This document shows positions 1-8,707 of a stretch of DNA of 39,963 nucleotides, one piece after another. How positions within the stretch are numbered: the first letter of the stretch is position 1; each line of letters begins with the position of its first letter. The notes under the pieces were generated by a model. The model had not been told where the DNA came from and did no database searches. It worked only from the letters and a program-made list of their open reading frames with translations. Source of the DNA: Nodosilinea sp. LEGE 07088. GTDB lineage: Bacteria; Cyanobacteriota; Cyanobacteriia; Phormidesmidales; Phormidesmidaceae. The stretch covers positions 1 to 39,963 of the forward strand of contig NZ_JADEWX010000038.1 of assembly GCF_015207395.1 (NCBI RefSeq), given 5' to 3'. The translations under genes were made by a program, and so were the position numbers.

Positions 1-129
1 TTTTCCCAACAGTCCGCCCACTCTACTTTTGTCTAAATTCATCGCCGCTAAGCTAGACTCCTGCCCCAGCGCTGGTGCACCTGACTTGGCGGCCTAGAAA
101 TCCAATCAAGAACTTAGGACTGCCCAGTT
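1..129. repeat. Left copy of 129-bp terminal inverted repeat
   Basis: These 129 bases are the exact reverse complement of the last 129 bases of the window (39835-39963); identity stops at base 130. No coding potential is evident. It begins TTTTCCCAACAGTCC and contains the short palindrome CAGCGCTG. The likeliest reading is that both contig ends run into copies of one dispersed repeat, for example the end of an insertion sequence or MITE, where assembly stopped. I do not recognise the element. Confidence 0.9.
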
Positions 130-290
130 ACGTTAACGGCTGAATAAAGGTATTTCAGAGTATCTTTATTCGCGCTTTGGCTCTCTCTAGCCCATGACCT
201 GCCTTACTCTATTGCTGTACTATAGACAATGATATCGACGCCAGGGGTCTTTAAATTAAAACCGAGAACACGAGACGTGAGGCATCTGTT

Positions 291-872
291 ATGACAACTG
301 ATTTTCTTTCTTCTGAAGACATTAAGAAATCAACAACCTGGGTGATTGTACTCAGCATTGTGCTGATTATTTTGGGTATTTTTGCCATCCTGTCGCCTGC
401 GGTGGCCTCTGCCTTCTTTACCGCCACGATGGGATGGATTGCCCTAATCAGCGGCATCATGATGATTGTTCAATCGTTTCGATCGCATCCGGTTCGAGGC
501 TTTTGGCTCAACCTAATTGTGGGTATTTTGTATGCGATCGCAGGTCTGTACATCTTATTTAACTTAGGGGCGGCCCTGCTAGCCCTCACCCTGGCCTTTG
601 GCATTTTGTTTGTTGTCGAAGGCATCTTTACCATCATCATGGGGTTTACCCAAAAAGCAGGCCGCAGCATGTCGTGGCTGGTGGTGCTCAACGGTGTAGT
701 CACCCTAATTCTCGGCATCATGGTGCTCAACCGCTGGCCGGTCAGCGCCCTCTGGCTGATTGGGCTCTACGTCGGTATTAGCCTCCTGTTTAGCGGTATC
801 AGCCTGTTGGCGGCGGCCCTGGCGACCCGTAAGACTGTGGCCGATGCGCCTGGCCCTACAGCTGAGGCCTAG
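291..872 (+). CDS. HdeD-family (DUF308) membrane protein
   Basis: A 193-aa inner-membrane protein with about six hydrophobic segments arranged as three similar helical hairpins, starting near residues 17, 42, 70, 96, 126 and 152. The repeated pattern 'LGIFAILSP... WIALISGIMMI... FRSH' and 'LGIMVLNRWPVSALWLIGLYVGI' is typical of the HdeD/DUF308 family, in which the E. coli member is linked to acid resistance; the biochemical role of cyanobacterial members is unknown. The short charged N terminus (about 16 residues) and C-terminal tail are cytoplasmic-looking. The ATG is preceded by a weak GAGG. It stands alone, converging on the fra operon, with a dispersed repeat immediately after the stop codon. 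Confidence 0.85.
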   Translation: MTTDFLSSEDIKKSTTWVIVLSIVLIILGIFAILSPAVASAFFTATMGWIALISGIMMIVQSFRSHPVRGFWLNLIVGILYAIAGLYILFNLGAALLALTLAFGILFVVEGIFTIIMGFTQKAGRSMSWLVVLNGVVTLILGIMVLNRWPVSALWLIGLYVGISLLFSGISLLAAALATRKTVADAPGPTAEA

Positions 873-935
873 CCTAGAACACCGGTACAGAAACCCGGTT
901 TCTCGGCCAGCATGCCAGTCATGCCGTTAGGGCAG
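873..935 (+). repeat. 63-bp dispersed repeat, copy A
   Basis: This stretch matches the reverse complement of 4786-4848 at 60 of 63 positions. It starts at CCTAGAACACCGGTACAG and contains the palindrome AGAAACCCGGTTTCT. It begins at the hdeD stop codon, so it may serve as the 3' end structure of that transcript. I regard it as a small non-coding dispersed element; the family is not recognised. Confidence 0.8.
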
Positions 936-1053
936 TGACGCTGAATTCTGTCTTCTGCTGTAGTTGCCAGGGCTGATTCGGGGTATCTGCCTTGCTCCTG
1001 ACCACTGTCTCCTCCATAGCAGTTGAGATTTTGTATTAGCCGCTCAACCTGCT

Positions 1054-1860
1054 CTAAAACTGGCGTCGTGAAAAAATGACGCTGGCCACCATCAGCAGCA
1101 GCGCTGTATACAGCAGACCATACAGCCCGTGGCCCCACAGTTCAGAGACCGAGGGCAGCAGCTCTGGGCCGTAGGTGGCCTGGTTGCGCAGGTTCAGTCG
1201 CTCTAGGTCGGGTAGCAACAGGTAAAGAATGTTGGTCAGTCGCTGCACCGCTGGGGTTTCGCTCAGCTGGCCAAAGGCCACCAGATCCTGGCTCAGGTGC
1301 CCCATCAGGTACACCGCAAATGTGAGCAAGGTGGCCAATAGCGAACTGGTAAAGACGCCAAAGGCGATGGCAACGGCTACCAGCAGCGCCGCCTCCAGCA
1401 CCATAAACAGCAGCGCCAGCACCAGGCTACCCAGCGAAAAGGCAATCCCACTAACGGCTAGCAGCGCTATAAAAATGAGCCCCAGGGCGGCAATCAGCAC
1501 TGCCAGTACAGCAGTCAACCCCAGGTGCTTGCCCACTATAAACTCAGCCCGGCTGACGGGTTTGGCAATTAGCACCAGTACCGTGCGCTTTTCAATTTCT
1601 TTGTTGATCAGCCCGGTACCGACAAATACGGCTACCACCACGCTCAGCAGGTGAATGCTCGCTAGCCCCAGGTCAATCAAAATTTTGTTTTCAGCCCCAA
1701 CGGCAATGTCGGGCAGCAGCACTTTGGCAATCACCATTACCAGGGCAAACAGAGCTACCAGGTACAAAATGCGATCGCGAATTACTTCCAAAAAAACGGT
1801 GCGCCCGATCACCCCCACCCGAGATAGCACCATTGGCCTCAATCCTTTGCTCAAACTCAC
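1054..1860 (-). CDS. fraE: FraE, ABC-2-type permease-like filament integrity protein
   Basis: A 268-aa polytopic protein with about six membrane segments and the ABC-2 permease feature of a cytoplasmic loop 'KEIEKRTVLVLIAKPVSRAEFIVGK' type (residues about 87-110) between helices. On its own it would be called an ABC-2 permease, but it is the third gene of an operon whose first two genes are fraC and fraD, exactly the fraC-fraD-fraE order known from Anabaena sp. PCC 7120, where FraE is needed for filament integrity and heterocyst function. No ATPase gene accompanies it. The frame opens with a GTG at 1860 preceded by AAGGGGG at a good distance; an internal ATG at 1833 (residue 10) is the alternative start. 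It lies 2 bases after fraD. Confidence 0.85.
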   Translation of the reverse strand: MSLSKGLRPMVLSRVGVIGRTVFLEVIRDRILYLVALFALVMVIAKVLLPDIAVGAENKILIDLGLASIHLLSVVVAVFVGTGLINKEIEKRTVLVLIAKPVSRAEFIVGKHLGLTAVLAVLIAALGLIFIALLAVSGIAFSLGSLVLALLFMVLEAALLVAVAIAFGVFTSSLLATLLTFAVYLMGHLSQDLVAFGQLSETPAVQRLTNILYLLLPDLERLNLRNQATYGPELLPSVSELWGHGLYGLLYTALLLMVASVIFSRRQF

Positions 1861-1862
1861 GC

Positions 1863-2867
1863 CTACCCCCTTACCTGTGTATCTCTAGGATGCCCAGCCT
1901 GACGCGGTGTTTCCAGGTCGCAGGTGAGGTTAGCCCACTGGGTATTGCTATACCCCGGCGATGCATTTTCTGGGGTGACCAACCCGGCCCGACTGACCGG
2001 CATCAACAGGCAGGTCTTCTCCAGGAAGTAGCCGCTCTCACTGGCGGCAGGCCCCGACCAAATCGCCCATAGCTTTAGGGTATAGCCGTCTCCATGGGAA
2101 AAGGGCTGAAGGTCGAATCGCCACAGCGAATTTTCCAAAGAGGGATTTTGGCCCATTTGGGCCTGTACCTGCTGCTCCATCGCCTGGCGCTGACCATCTA
2201 GATTCAGCAACCACCGCTCCACCGCAGACCAGGGCTGATTGTTTACCTGAGATTGCAGCCTGTCTTCGGCAATGGTGAGGTAGGTGACCCCCGCCGGTAG
2301 CGCCACCGACTGCCCCGGAAACCGATAGACAAAGGTGCTGTTGTCAACGCTGTCGGCCACCAGACTGGGGTAGTCACGCACCCAGTTTTGAATGCGGAAA
2401 TAGAACTGAAACCAGCTGCTAAACAATAGACTGAGGCAAAATAACAGCGCCAGCTGCTGGCGCACGGGGGCCGGTGGGGTTTTCAGGGTAAAATCCCAAC
2501 TCACCAGGCTGGGCAGGGCTATGACCGCAAATGACACCATGGGCCAGGCTACCAGCGCGGGCTGAAGCCACCGCCCTCCCCAGGAACCAAACAAAAACAT
2601 ACAGAGAATGCCCCCCGCCACCCAGGGGGCAATGGACAGGCCAAAGGGCCTAATTTTATTGGCTTCCAGCGCCCAGCCCACCCCTAGAGCCAGACAGAAC
2701 CAGCTCAGGGTGGCCAGCAGCCCCACCGTAAACGGTGTGGCATCGACCGACCGGGCCAGCAGTGACATCAGCCACGAAAACAGGCTCATGTAAATCACGG
2801 TTTGCCAGGCAAAGTAGCGGGGCGGCAGCAGCAGCTGTTTGAGGGTCTCTAGGGTCTGTTTAATCAT
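1863..2867 (-). CDS. fraD: FraD septal junction protein (DUF5357)
   Basis: A 334-aa protein with about five membrane segments in the first 165 residues, then a hydrophilic domain of about 170 residues, probably periplasmic, including a Gln/Glu-rich helical stretch around residues 195-245 that could form a coiled coil. This matches FraD of Anabaena (about 340 aa, N-terminal membrane helices and periplasmic coiled coil), a component of the septal junctions that connect neighbouring cells. The start codon overlaps the fraC stop by 4 bases, so translation is probably coupled, and fraE follows 2 bases downstream. Identification rests on topology, length and conserved gene order; sequence similarity could not be measured here. 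Confidence 0.85.
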   Translation of the reverse strand: MIKQTLETLKQLLLPPRYFAWQTVIYMSLFSWLMSLLARSVDATPFTVGLLATLSWFCLALGVGWALEANKIRPFGLSIAPWVAGGILCMFLFGSWGGRWLQPALVAWPMVSFAVIALPSLVSWDFTLKTPPAPVRQQLALLFCLSLLFSSWFQFYFRIQNWVRDYPSLVADSVDNSTFVYRFPGQSVALPAGVTYLTIAEDRLQSQVNNQPWSAVERWLLNLDGQRQAMEQQVQAQMGQNPSLENSLWRFDLQPFSHGDGYTLKLWAIWSGPAASESGYFLEKTCLLMPVSRAGLVTPENASPGYSNTQWANLTCDLETPRQAGHPRDTQVRG

Positions 2868-3448
2868 CCCAGGCCTCCGGTCTGGTGGGCCAGCAGCAAT
2901 AGTAAAATGGCTGTAAAGCTAATGGCATTGGCCTGAAGCACCGCCAAGGCGCGGGGAGAGTTACTCCGCTGCCCCTCTGTCTGCCCACCGCGGGCGCGGG
3001 CGTAGCGCTGGCGGCGGTTATCTTCGATCGCTTCAGCCGTGGTTTCGACTGGAGCCTGCCCTAGCAGCCGCAACAGCCACCCTAGCCCCTGAAGCTTGAT
3101 CCAGTAGGTGATGAAAAAAGCTGCGATCGCCACCATAACCACGATCACGGGCAGCACATCCAGCCAGTTGTTGGCGTAAAACCGATTGAACAGTACGTAG
3201 CTAATGACCTGACTGCGCAGCGATAGGGGCAGTAAGGCCTCTACAGCCAGAAAGGCCACCCAGCCCAAGCTGGTGGCCAACAGGTTGAGGGTGGCGGCAT
3301 ACTGCATACTAGTGCGGTAACCCAGGCGCAACTGCTGGCGCAACACCATTGCCTCCAGCACAATCGCCACCATGAGCAGCATGGTCTGAAACGCGATCGC
3401 CCGCAGCGGTATCATGCCCAGTTCTGACAACAGGTTGGTAATCGGCAT
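2864..3448 (-). CDS. fraC: FraC filament integrity protein
   Basis: A 194-aa membrane protein with three or four hydrophobic segments (about residues 16-33, 52-72, 98-116 and 172-187) and a basic Arg-rich stretch near residues 145-160. The start region 'IPLRAIAFQTMLLMVAI' and 'LRLGYRTSMQYAATLNLLATSLGWVAFL' is the conserved signature of cyanobacterial FraC. In Anabaena FraC is required for septal localisation of FraD/SepJ and cell-to-cell transfer. It heads the fraCDE operon. Its promoter must lie in the 151-bp gap shared with the divergent CobO-like gene. Presence of this gene argues for a filamentous organism. Confidence 0.9.
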   Translation of the reverse strand: MPITNLLSELGMIPLRAIAFQTMLLMVAIVLEAMVLRQQLRLGYRTSMQYAATLNLLATSLGWVAFLAVEALLPLSLRSQVISYVLFNRFYANNWLDVLPVIVVMVAIAAFFITYWIKLQGLGWLLRLLGQAPVETTAEAIEDNRRQRYARARGGQTEGQRSNSPRALAVLQANAISFTAILLLLLAHQTGGLG

Positions 3449-3599
3449 AGGGGCAAGATCGACCAGATAGTATTCGGTCGAGGCAATTGGTGCAATACCC
3501 AGGGTATAACCTCGGCCCAGGTTTCGCTAAGATTTTAAGTCGGCCCTCGTAAAACGTTATCCCTTCGCCCCAGCACCCCACTGAGCAGTACCTACACCT

Positions 3600-4730
3600 A
3601 TGGTTAGAACCGGCATTGGCATTCGCACCGCCCAGCAGGGCAATGAACGACTCACTGGGCAAATTCATGTCTACGATGGCGAGGGCAAGGGCAAGTCTCA
3701 GGTGGCCCTGGGGGTGGTGCTGCGATCCATTGGGTTGGGCATTCAAAACTTTTTAGAAAGCCGGGTGCTGCTGCTGCGATTTCTCAAAGGCCCCGGGCGC
3801 ACCTACGACGAAGATGCCGCTATTGAAGCGCTCCAGCGCGGCTTTCCGCACCTGATCGACCAGGTGCGCACCGGGCGAGCTGAGTTCTTTGGCCAAGACG
3901 AGATCACCAAGTTTGACAAACAGGAAGCCCAGCGCGGCTGGGATGTCGCTAAGGGGGCGATCGCATCGGGGCTCTACTCAGTGGTGGTGCTTGACGAAAT
4001 TAACCCGGTGCTCGACCTGGGGTTGCTCGATACTGACGACGTGGCCAAAACCCTGCGCAACAAGCCCGATCATCTCGAAATTATCGCCACCGGGCGCGGC
4101 GCTCCTCAGCCCTTGCTCGACGTGGCTAACCTGCACTCCGAAATGAAGCCCCAGCCCCAGTCCCAGGGCATCGAAGGGATTGAAGGCATCGAAATCTACA
4201 CGGGCTCTGGCAAGGGTAAATCGACCAGCGCCCTGGGCAAAGCTCTCCAGGCTATCGGTCGGGGGATTAGCCAAGACCTGTCCCATCGGGTGCTGATCAT
4301 TCAGTGGCTGAAGGGGGGCAATGGCTATACCGAAGACGCGGCGATCGCCGCCCTGCGCAAGATCTACCCCAACCTGGTCGACCACCAGCGCTGTGGTCGC
4401 GATGCCATTGTTTGGCGGGGGCAGCAGCAGGAGATTGACTACGTCGAAGCCGAGCGCGGCTGGGAGATTGCTCGCACGGCGATCGCCTCCGGCCTCTACA
4501 AGACCATCATCCTCGACGAGCTCAACCCCACGGTAGATTTAGAACTACTGCCCGAAGACCCCATCGTGCAGGCGCTGCTGCGCAAGCCTCGCGGTACCGA
4601 GGTGATCATCACCGGGCGCTGTAAAAATCGCCCTGCCTACTTTGAGCTGGCCAGCACCCATTCTGAGGTCTTTAATCACAAACACTACGCCGAAAAAGGC
4701 ATCGACCTCAAGCGCGGCGTCGATTTTTAG
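3600..4730 (+). CDS. Tandem CobO/BtuR-like P-loop NTPase
   Basis: A 376-aa protein made of two consecutive CobA/CobO/BtuR-type domains. Domain 1 (about residues 18-185) has the P-loop DGEGKGKS, a Walker B-like VVLDEINPVLDLGLL and the closing TGRGAPQPLLDVANLHSEM. Domain 2 (about 195-376) repeats the plan with GSGKGKS, IILDELNP and TGR, and ends in the CobO-like tail KGIDLKRGVDF. CobO enzymes transfer the adenosyl group of ATP to corrinoid cobalt; single-domain enzymes are about 180-200 aa, so this is a doubled form. Whether both halves are active adenosyltransferases is not known: the second half has lost the GRGAP signature (it reads GRCKNRP). The P-loops end in Ser rather than the usual Thr. 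It is divergent from fraC; no cobalamin genes are adjacent. Confidence 0.8.
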   Translation: MVRTGIGIRTAQQGNERLTGQIHVYDGEGKGKSQVALGVVLRSIGLGIQNFLESRVLLLRFLKGPGRTYDEDAAIEALQRGFPHLIDQVRTGRAEFFGQDEITKFDKQEAQRGWDVAKGAIASGLYSVVVLDEINPVLDLGLLDTDDVAKTLRNKPDHLEIIATGRGAPQPLLDVANLHSEMKPQPQSQGIEGIEGIEIYTGSGKGKSTSALGKALQAIGRGISQDLSHRVLIIQWLKGGNGYTEDAAIAALRKIYPNLVDHQRCGRDAIVWRGQQQEIDYVEAERGWEIARTAIASGLYKTIILDELNPTVDLELLPEDPIVQALLRKPRGTEVIITGRCKNRPAYFELASTHSEVFNHKHYAEKGIDLKRGVDF

Positions 4731-4848
4731 CCGGTGCTCCCTAGAGCACCGGTACAGTATGGCTAAAAACCCGGTTTCTTTGTCGCTGCCCTAACGGCAT
4801 GACTGGCATTCTGGCCGAGAAACCGGGTCTCTGTACCGGCGTTCTAGG
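4731..4848. repeat. Composite hairpin containing inverted dispersed repeat copy B
   Basis: Immediately after the stop codon CCGGTGCTC (4731-4739) pairs perfectly with GAGCACCGG (4744-4752). A larger imperfect palindrome spans 4740-4848: its outer arms (4740-4757 and 4831-4848) match at 16 of 18 bases and its inner arms ACCCGGTTTCT (4769-4779) and AGAAACCGGGT (4818-4828) match perfectly. Bases 4786-4848 are the reverse complement of copy A (873-935) with 3 mismatches. The element thus looks like two inverted half-copies and could act as an RNA structure ending the upstream transcript; there is no T-tract. Confidence 0.8.
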
Positions 4849-4904
4849 GCCACGGGTTGAGGCTACGCTTTTAACCGCTATAGCGGGCTCTGGCCCCCGG
4901 CACC

Positions 4905-4910
4905 TATAAT
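4905..4910 (+). promoter_or_regulatory. Candidate -10 box of the Omp85-like gene
   Basis: TATAAT matches the SigA-type -10 consensus exactly and lies 42 bp before the ATG of the barrel gene, giving a predicted start near 4917. No convincing -35 hexamer is visible, so the assignment is tentative. Confidence 0.5.
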
Positions 4911-4952
4911 GCTCTAGCAGCCAGGCGACGATTACTTCACTATGGGCATCGA

Positions 4953-6335
4953 ATGATCCTCACCCCCGCAGGTGCATTTTCCTGGCTACCCCAGTTGGGA
5001 TGGTTTTCGTTCAAATTAGCCACGACTTTATCGCCTCTCTTGTTGGCTACCGCCAGTTGGGCCCAGACGATTCCCGCCACTGAGGCGGGGCCACCCGGTG
5101 AGCTACCCTCGACCCAGGCCCAAGATCTGGTGCTGCTGCCGGGCGATCGCCCCAACGAATCATTCACGGGTGAAGATCCAGCCGCGCCGCTGACGCTGAG
5201 CCAGGCGCAGATCGATCCAAATTCTTTCTTCTTCAGTTTTGGCCTCACGCTGCCGCCGCCCACGGCCTTGCAGGGGGCGGCTCGCCCAGTTACGGTGCCC
5301 GCCATCTCTAACCAGGCCGTGGGCATCTCCGGCGGCATTCGGGTTGGGGTGGCCAATTTAGGCGGTAACGGTCAGGCTATTTCCCTGGGGGTTGAGGGCG
5401 GTAAAAAGACCCTGGGCTTTGACCTGGATTTTCGCCAATTTCTGGAGGATGGCTCTGGCTATGCCGTCAACGTCGCCAATCGCCGGGGCGTAGAGCCCGA
5501 GTTTGATCGCGGCGATCGCGAGGTAAATTTGCCTGGCGGCAGCGATCCCTTTGTGCATCGTCTGGGGGGCGGGGTCGAATATTTTCGCCCGCTATCCCCC
5601 GATGTAGACGTTGCGCTGGGGCTTTCCTATCAGCGCATCTCGGTGAGAGACTCGTTTTTTACCCGTCAGATTCAGCCCATAGATGAGCTGGGCAATCCCT
5701 TGACGGTGAGCAATACCGGCCAGGATGACCTGCTCACCCTCAACCTGGCCGGGGTTTGGGATCGCCGCGATGACCCACAGCTACCCACCACCGGCTATCG
5801 ACTCCTGTTTGGCCTCGATCAAGCGTTTCCCATCGGCAACAGCAGTATTTTCTTCAACCGCCTGAGCGCTAACTACACCCATCTGGTGCCGCTCAATTTG
5901 TTTGGCTTTGCCCCAGGGCCACGCACGCTGGTGCTCAACCTGCAAGGGGGTACCCTGATCGGCGATGCCCCCCCCTACGAGTCCTTTAGCCTGGGCGGGT
6001 CAAGCTCGGTGCGCGGCTATAGAGAAGGGGCCCTGGGCACCGGGCGCAGCTTTGTGCAGGCCACCGCCGAGTATCGCTTTCCCGCCTTTGCGTTTAACGT
6101 GTTTGACGAAGATATCGATGTCGGCGGCAGCTTATTTGTCGACTACGCCAGCGACCTGGGCTCGGCTAGCGGCGTCATCGGTAACCCGGCAGAAGCGCGC
6201 AATAAGCCCGGCAACGGCCTTGGCTACGGCGTTGGCATCCGGGCTCTGACCCCGTTTGGGCCAGTCAGGTTTGAGTTTGGCCTCAATGGCGACGGTGGCA
6301 GTCGGTTTTCGGTCAATGTGGGCGATCGCTTTTAG
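4953..6335 (+). CDS. POTRA-less Omp85/BamA-TamA family outer membrane barrel
   Basis: A 460-aa protein. A hydrophobic N-terminal segment ends in ASWAQ (about residue 38), consistent with a signal peptide, followed by about 60 residues of low-complexity linker. From about residue 125 alternating beta-strand patterns run to a C-terminal Phe (FSVNVGDRF), the usual barrel insertion signal. The Omp85 hallmark is present: LGGSSSVRGYREG around residues 348-360, corresponding to the conserved VRGY/F loop. There is room for no more than a short N-terminal region, so the POTRA repeats of BamA/TamA (usually 1-5) are absent. Such short surface-antigen D15 proteins are common in cyanobacteria; the substrate is unknown. 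Monocistronic by position. Confidence 0.85.
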   Translation: MILTPAGAFSWLPQLGWFSFKLATTLSPLLLATASWAQTIPATEAGPPGELPSTQAQDLVLLPGDRPNESFTGEDPAAPLTLSQAQIDPNSFFFSFGLTLPPPTALQGAARPVTVPAISNQAVGISGGIRVGVANLGGNGQAISLGVEGGKKTLGFDLDFRQFLEDGSGYAVNVANRRGVEPEFDRGDREVNLPGGSDPFVHRLGGGVEYFRPLSPDVDVALGLSYQRISVRDSFFTRQIQPIDELGNPLTVSNTGQDDLLTLNLAGVWDRRDDPQLPTTGYRLLFGLDQAFPIGNSSIFFNRLSANYTHLVPLNLFGFAPGPRTLVLNLQGGTLIGDAPPYESFSLGGSSSVRGYREGALGTGRSFVQATAEYRFPAFAFNVFDEDIDVGGSLFVDYASDLGSASGVIGNPAEARNKPGNGLGYGVGIRALTPFGPVRFEFGLNGDGGSRFSVNVGDRF

Positions 6336-6445
6336 GTCGATGTCGCTGCTGTTGACAAGATGATCGAGCCCTCATCCCCAACCCCTCGCCCCGAGGGTGC
6401 TTCAAACAACCGGGGATCTGCCCACAGAGAAAGCTGCCTCCGAAT

Positions 6446-8425
6446 CTACTGCTCGGTGAGCTTGGTCAACAGCCTGTTCGATCGCTCCACGTAGGCCTTC
6501 ATGCCGTCGGCATCAAACCCCTTTTGGGCCATTAGCGCCGTGTCGTAGACCTGGTTGCAGATCATCTTGGCCAGATCACCCGCTGGGGAGCTGCCGCCGT
6601 CGGCCCCAATAATCGTGCTCTGGCTTAGGCCCAGCAGGTTTTGAATCAGTGGGTGGGCGGTGTTCACCATCAGCACATGGTCATCGGGGAACTGCATCTC
6701 CTGCTGCTGCATCATCGCCATCATTTCCTGCATGCGGCGGGCCTCTTCGGGCAACAGCACCATGGCCGGGGGGGAACCTTCACCCTTGAGCGCCTGGGGT
6801 TTGACGTTCACGCGGGGGCGGTTGATTGCCTGCTCAAACATCTCCTTGACTTCGTCGTCGCGGGTCTTATTGGTGGCCGGGTCAACGATTTCGCTCTGCT
6901 TATCTTTGTCGAGTAGGGTGTCGTCGAGGTCGGCATCGACCCGCACAAACTTGACGTCGGAGTAGTCGCGCTCCAGGGTAGAAATAAAGTGGGTGTCAAT
7001 GAACGAGTCCATAAACAGCACTTCTAAGCCCTGGCTCTTGAAGAGCTGGATATAGGTGGCCTGGGAGACTTCGTCGGTGGCGTAGAAAACCCGGTTCTCG
7101 TGCTTGTCTTGGTTGCGCTCTAGATATTCTTTCAGGGTGGTATAGAAATTGCCCTTGGCATCGGTGGCGGGTTTGGCCGCATCAGAGACTTCTGACCAGG
7201 CGTCGTCGTCGTCGGTTTGGACTTCGACCTTGGGTGCTTCCTCGGTTTCGCCTAGGGTTGCCGTGGTGCGAAAGATGAGAATGTCTTCGACCTGGCTCTT
7301 AAACTTGTCGTCGTTGAGGGAGCCAAACTTGATGAAGTTGCCCAGGTCTTGCCAGCTCGAAATGTACTTGGCGGGGTCATCTCGATACAGCGCCTTGAGG
7401 TTGTCGCCCACCTTCTTGGCGATGTAGTCGGCAATGCGGCGCACGGTGCGATCGCCCTGCAAGAAGCTGCGGCTGACATTCAGCGGAATGTCGGTGCTGT
7501 CGATCACGCCGCGCAGGGGCAGCAAAAACCGAGGCACCACTTCTTCGCAGTTGTCGGTGACAAACACCTGGTTGCAGTAGAGCTTGATGCTGCTCTTGGT
7601 GACATCAATGTCGGGCTTGAGCTTGGGAAAGTAGAGAATGCCGTTGACCACAAAGGGGTAGTCGGTGTTGAGGTGAATCCACAGCAGCGGGTCTTCCTGA
7701 AAGGGATACAGGTAGCGGTAAAACTCCAGGTAATCGTCGTCGGTGAGGCTGCTGGGGGATTTTTTCCAGGGCGCTTCGTGCTTGTTAGCAACTTCGCCGT
7801 CGAGTTTGATCGGCACCGGCATAAAGTCGCAGTAGGTTTTAATTAACTGCCGAATGCGGGCCGTCTCCAGATATTCTTCTTCGCCCTCCATCAGGGTCAG
7901 GGTAATGGTGGTGCCCACGGTGCTGCGCTCCGAGGGGCTGAGCGAAAACTGGGTAGTGCCATCGCAGCTCCAGTGGACGGCTTCGGCTCCTTCCTTATAG
8001 GAGAGGCTGTCGATCTCTACAGTAGAGGCCACCATAAACGCAGAGTAGAAGCCCAGGCCAAAATGGCCGATAATCGGGTCTTCGGCGGCGCTGTCTTTGT
8101 ACTTGGTGATAAACTCTTCGGCGCTGGAAAAAGCCACCTGGTTGATGTATTGCTTGATCTCATCGGCGGTCATGCCGATGCCGGTATCGGAGATGGTCAG
8201 GGTCTTTTTCTCTTTGTCGAGCTGGATTTCGATCTCGGGGCTGCCGGTATCGCCAGCATATTCGCCCGAGCGGGCTACCATCGAGAGCTTTTTGATCGCA
8301 TCGACGGCGTTTGACACCAGCTCGCGCAGGAAGATCTCATGCTCAGAGTAGAGCGCCTTTTTGATAATCGGAAAAATATTCTCGGTATGGATCGAGATAT
8401 TGCCCTGTTCCAGAATCGTCGTCAT
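6446..8425 (-). CDS. htpG: Molecular chaperone HtpG (Hsp90)
   Basis: A 659-aa Hsp90-family chaperone of the usual bacterial/cyanobacterial length. The N-terminal ATPase domain shows ELVSNAVDAI (about residue 35), DTGIGM (about 80) and GHFGLGFYSAFMVA (about 121-134), all hallmarks of the GHKL fold. The middle domain includes the conserved Arg in NVSRSFLQ (about residue 318) needed for ATP hydrolysis. The C-terminal dimerisation domain ends at LLTKLTEQ without the eukaryotic MEEVD tail. It is a cytosolic dimer that remodels client proteins under heat and light stress in cyanobacteria. The 282-bp gap to the divergent symporter must hold both promoters; I see no CIRCE operator in it, only a short CCTC...GAGG hairpin near 8508-8521. 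Confidence 0.97.
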   Translation of the reverse strand: MTTILEQGNISIHTENIFPIIKKALYSEHEIFLRELVSNAVDAIKKLSMVARSGEYAGDTGSPEIEIQLDKEKKTLTISDTGIGMTADEIKQYINQVAFSSAEEFITKYKDSAAEDPIIGHFGLGFYSAFMVASTVEIDSLSYKEGAEAVHWSCDGTTQFSLSPSERSTVGTTITLTLMEGEEEYLETARIRQLIKTYCDFMPVPIKLDGEVANKHEAPWKKSPSSLTDDDYLEFYRYLYPFQEDPLLWIHLNTDYPFVVNGILYFPKLKPDIDVTKSSIKLYCNQVFVTDNCEEVVPRFLLPLRGVIDSTDIPLNVSRSFLQGDRTVRRIADYIAKKVGDNLKALYRDDPAKYISSWQDLGNFIKFGSLNDDKFKSQVEDILIFRTTATLGETEEAPKVEVQTDDDDAWSEVSDAAKPATDAKGNFYTTLKEYLERNQDKHENRVFYATDEVSQATYIQLFKSQGLEVLFMDSFIDTHFISTLERDYSDVKFVRVDADLDDTLLDKDKQSEIVDPATNKTRDDEVKEMFEQAINRPRVNVKPQALKGEGSPPAMVLLPEEARRMQEMMAMMQQQEMQFPDDHVLMVNTAHPLIQNLLGLSQSTIIGADGGSSPAGDLAKMICNQVYDTALMAQKGFDADGMKAYVERSNRLLTKLTEQ

Positions 8426-8707
8426 AGCGGTGCTGTGATGGGTTAGATAAGGGTTTTCTTAAGGGCAATTTTTAACCCTGGGCGCGAAAACCACAAGCGG
8501 CGATTCCTCCACAGAGGAGGTTCGGTTGACCCTACTGGGTTTGGGTAGAGGTGTCTGATGTAACAGTAACGAAGGAAAAAAATTGATATCTCTACCAAGG
8601 AAGTTAAGCATTTTGTGAAATTTCCCTGGTGTCTGGGATGAATCGAGTGGTTTTATTGGCCGCTGTACTCAGGCATTAGGCATTTAGGCCTCTACTGCAA
8701 AAAGTTT

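Noticed and set aside
1054-1860. Ordinary ABC-2 drug exporter permease
   Set aside because: No ATPase gene is adjacent and the two preceding genes are fraC and fraD, so FraE is the better call.
7349-7846. 165-aa open frame opposite htpG
   Set aside because: It is an antisense shadow of a strongly conserved gene, with no RBS and no recognisable domain.
8426-8707. Riboswitch or CIRCE element between htpG and the amino-acid symporter
   Set aside because: I looked for glycine or glutamine riboswitch cores and for TTAGCACTC-N9-GAGTGCTAA and did not find them.
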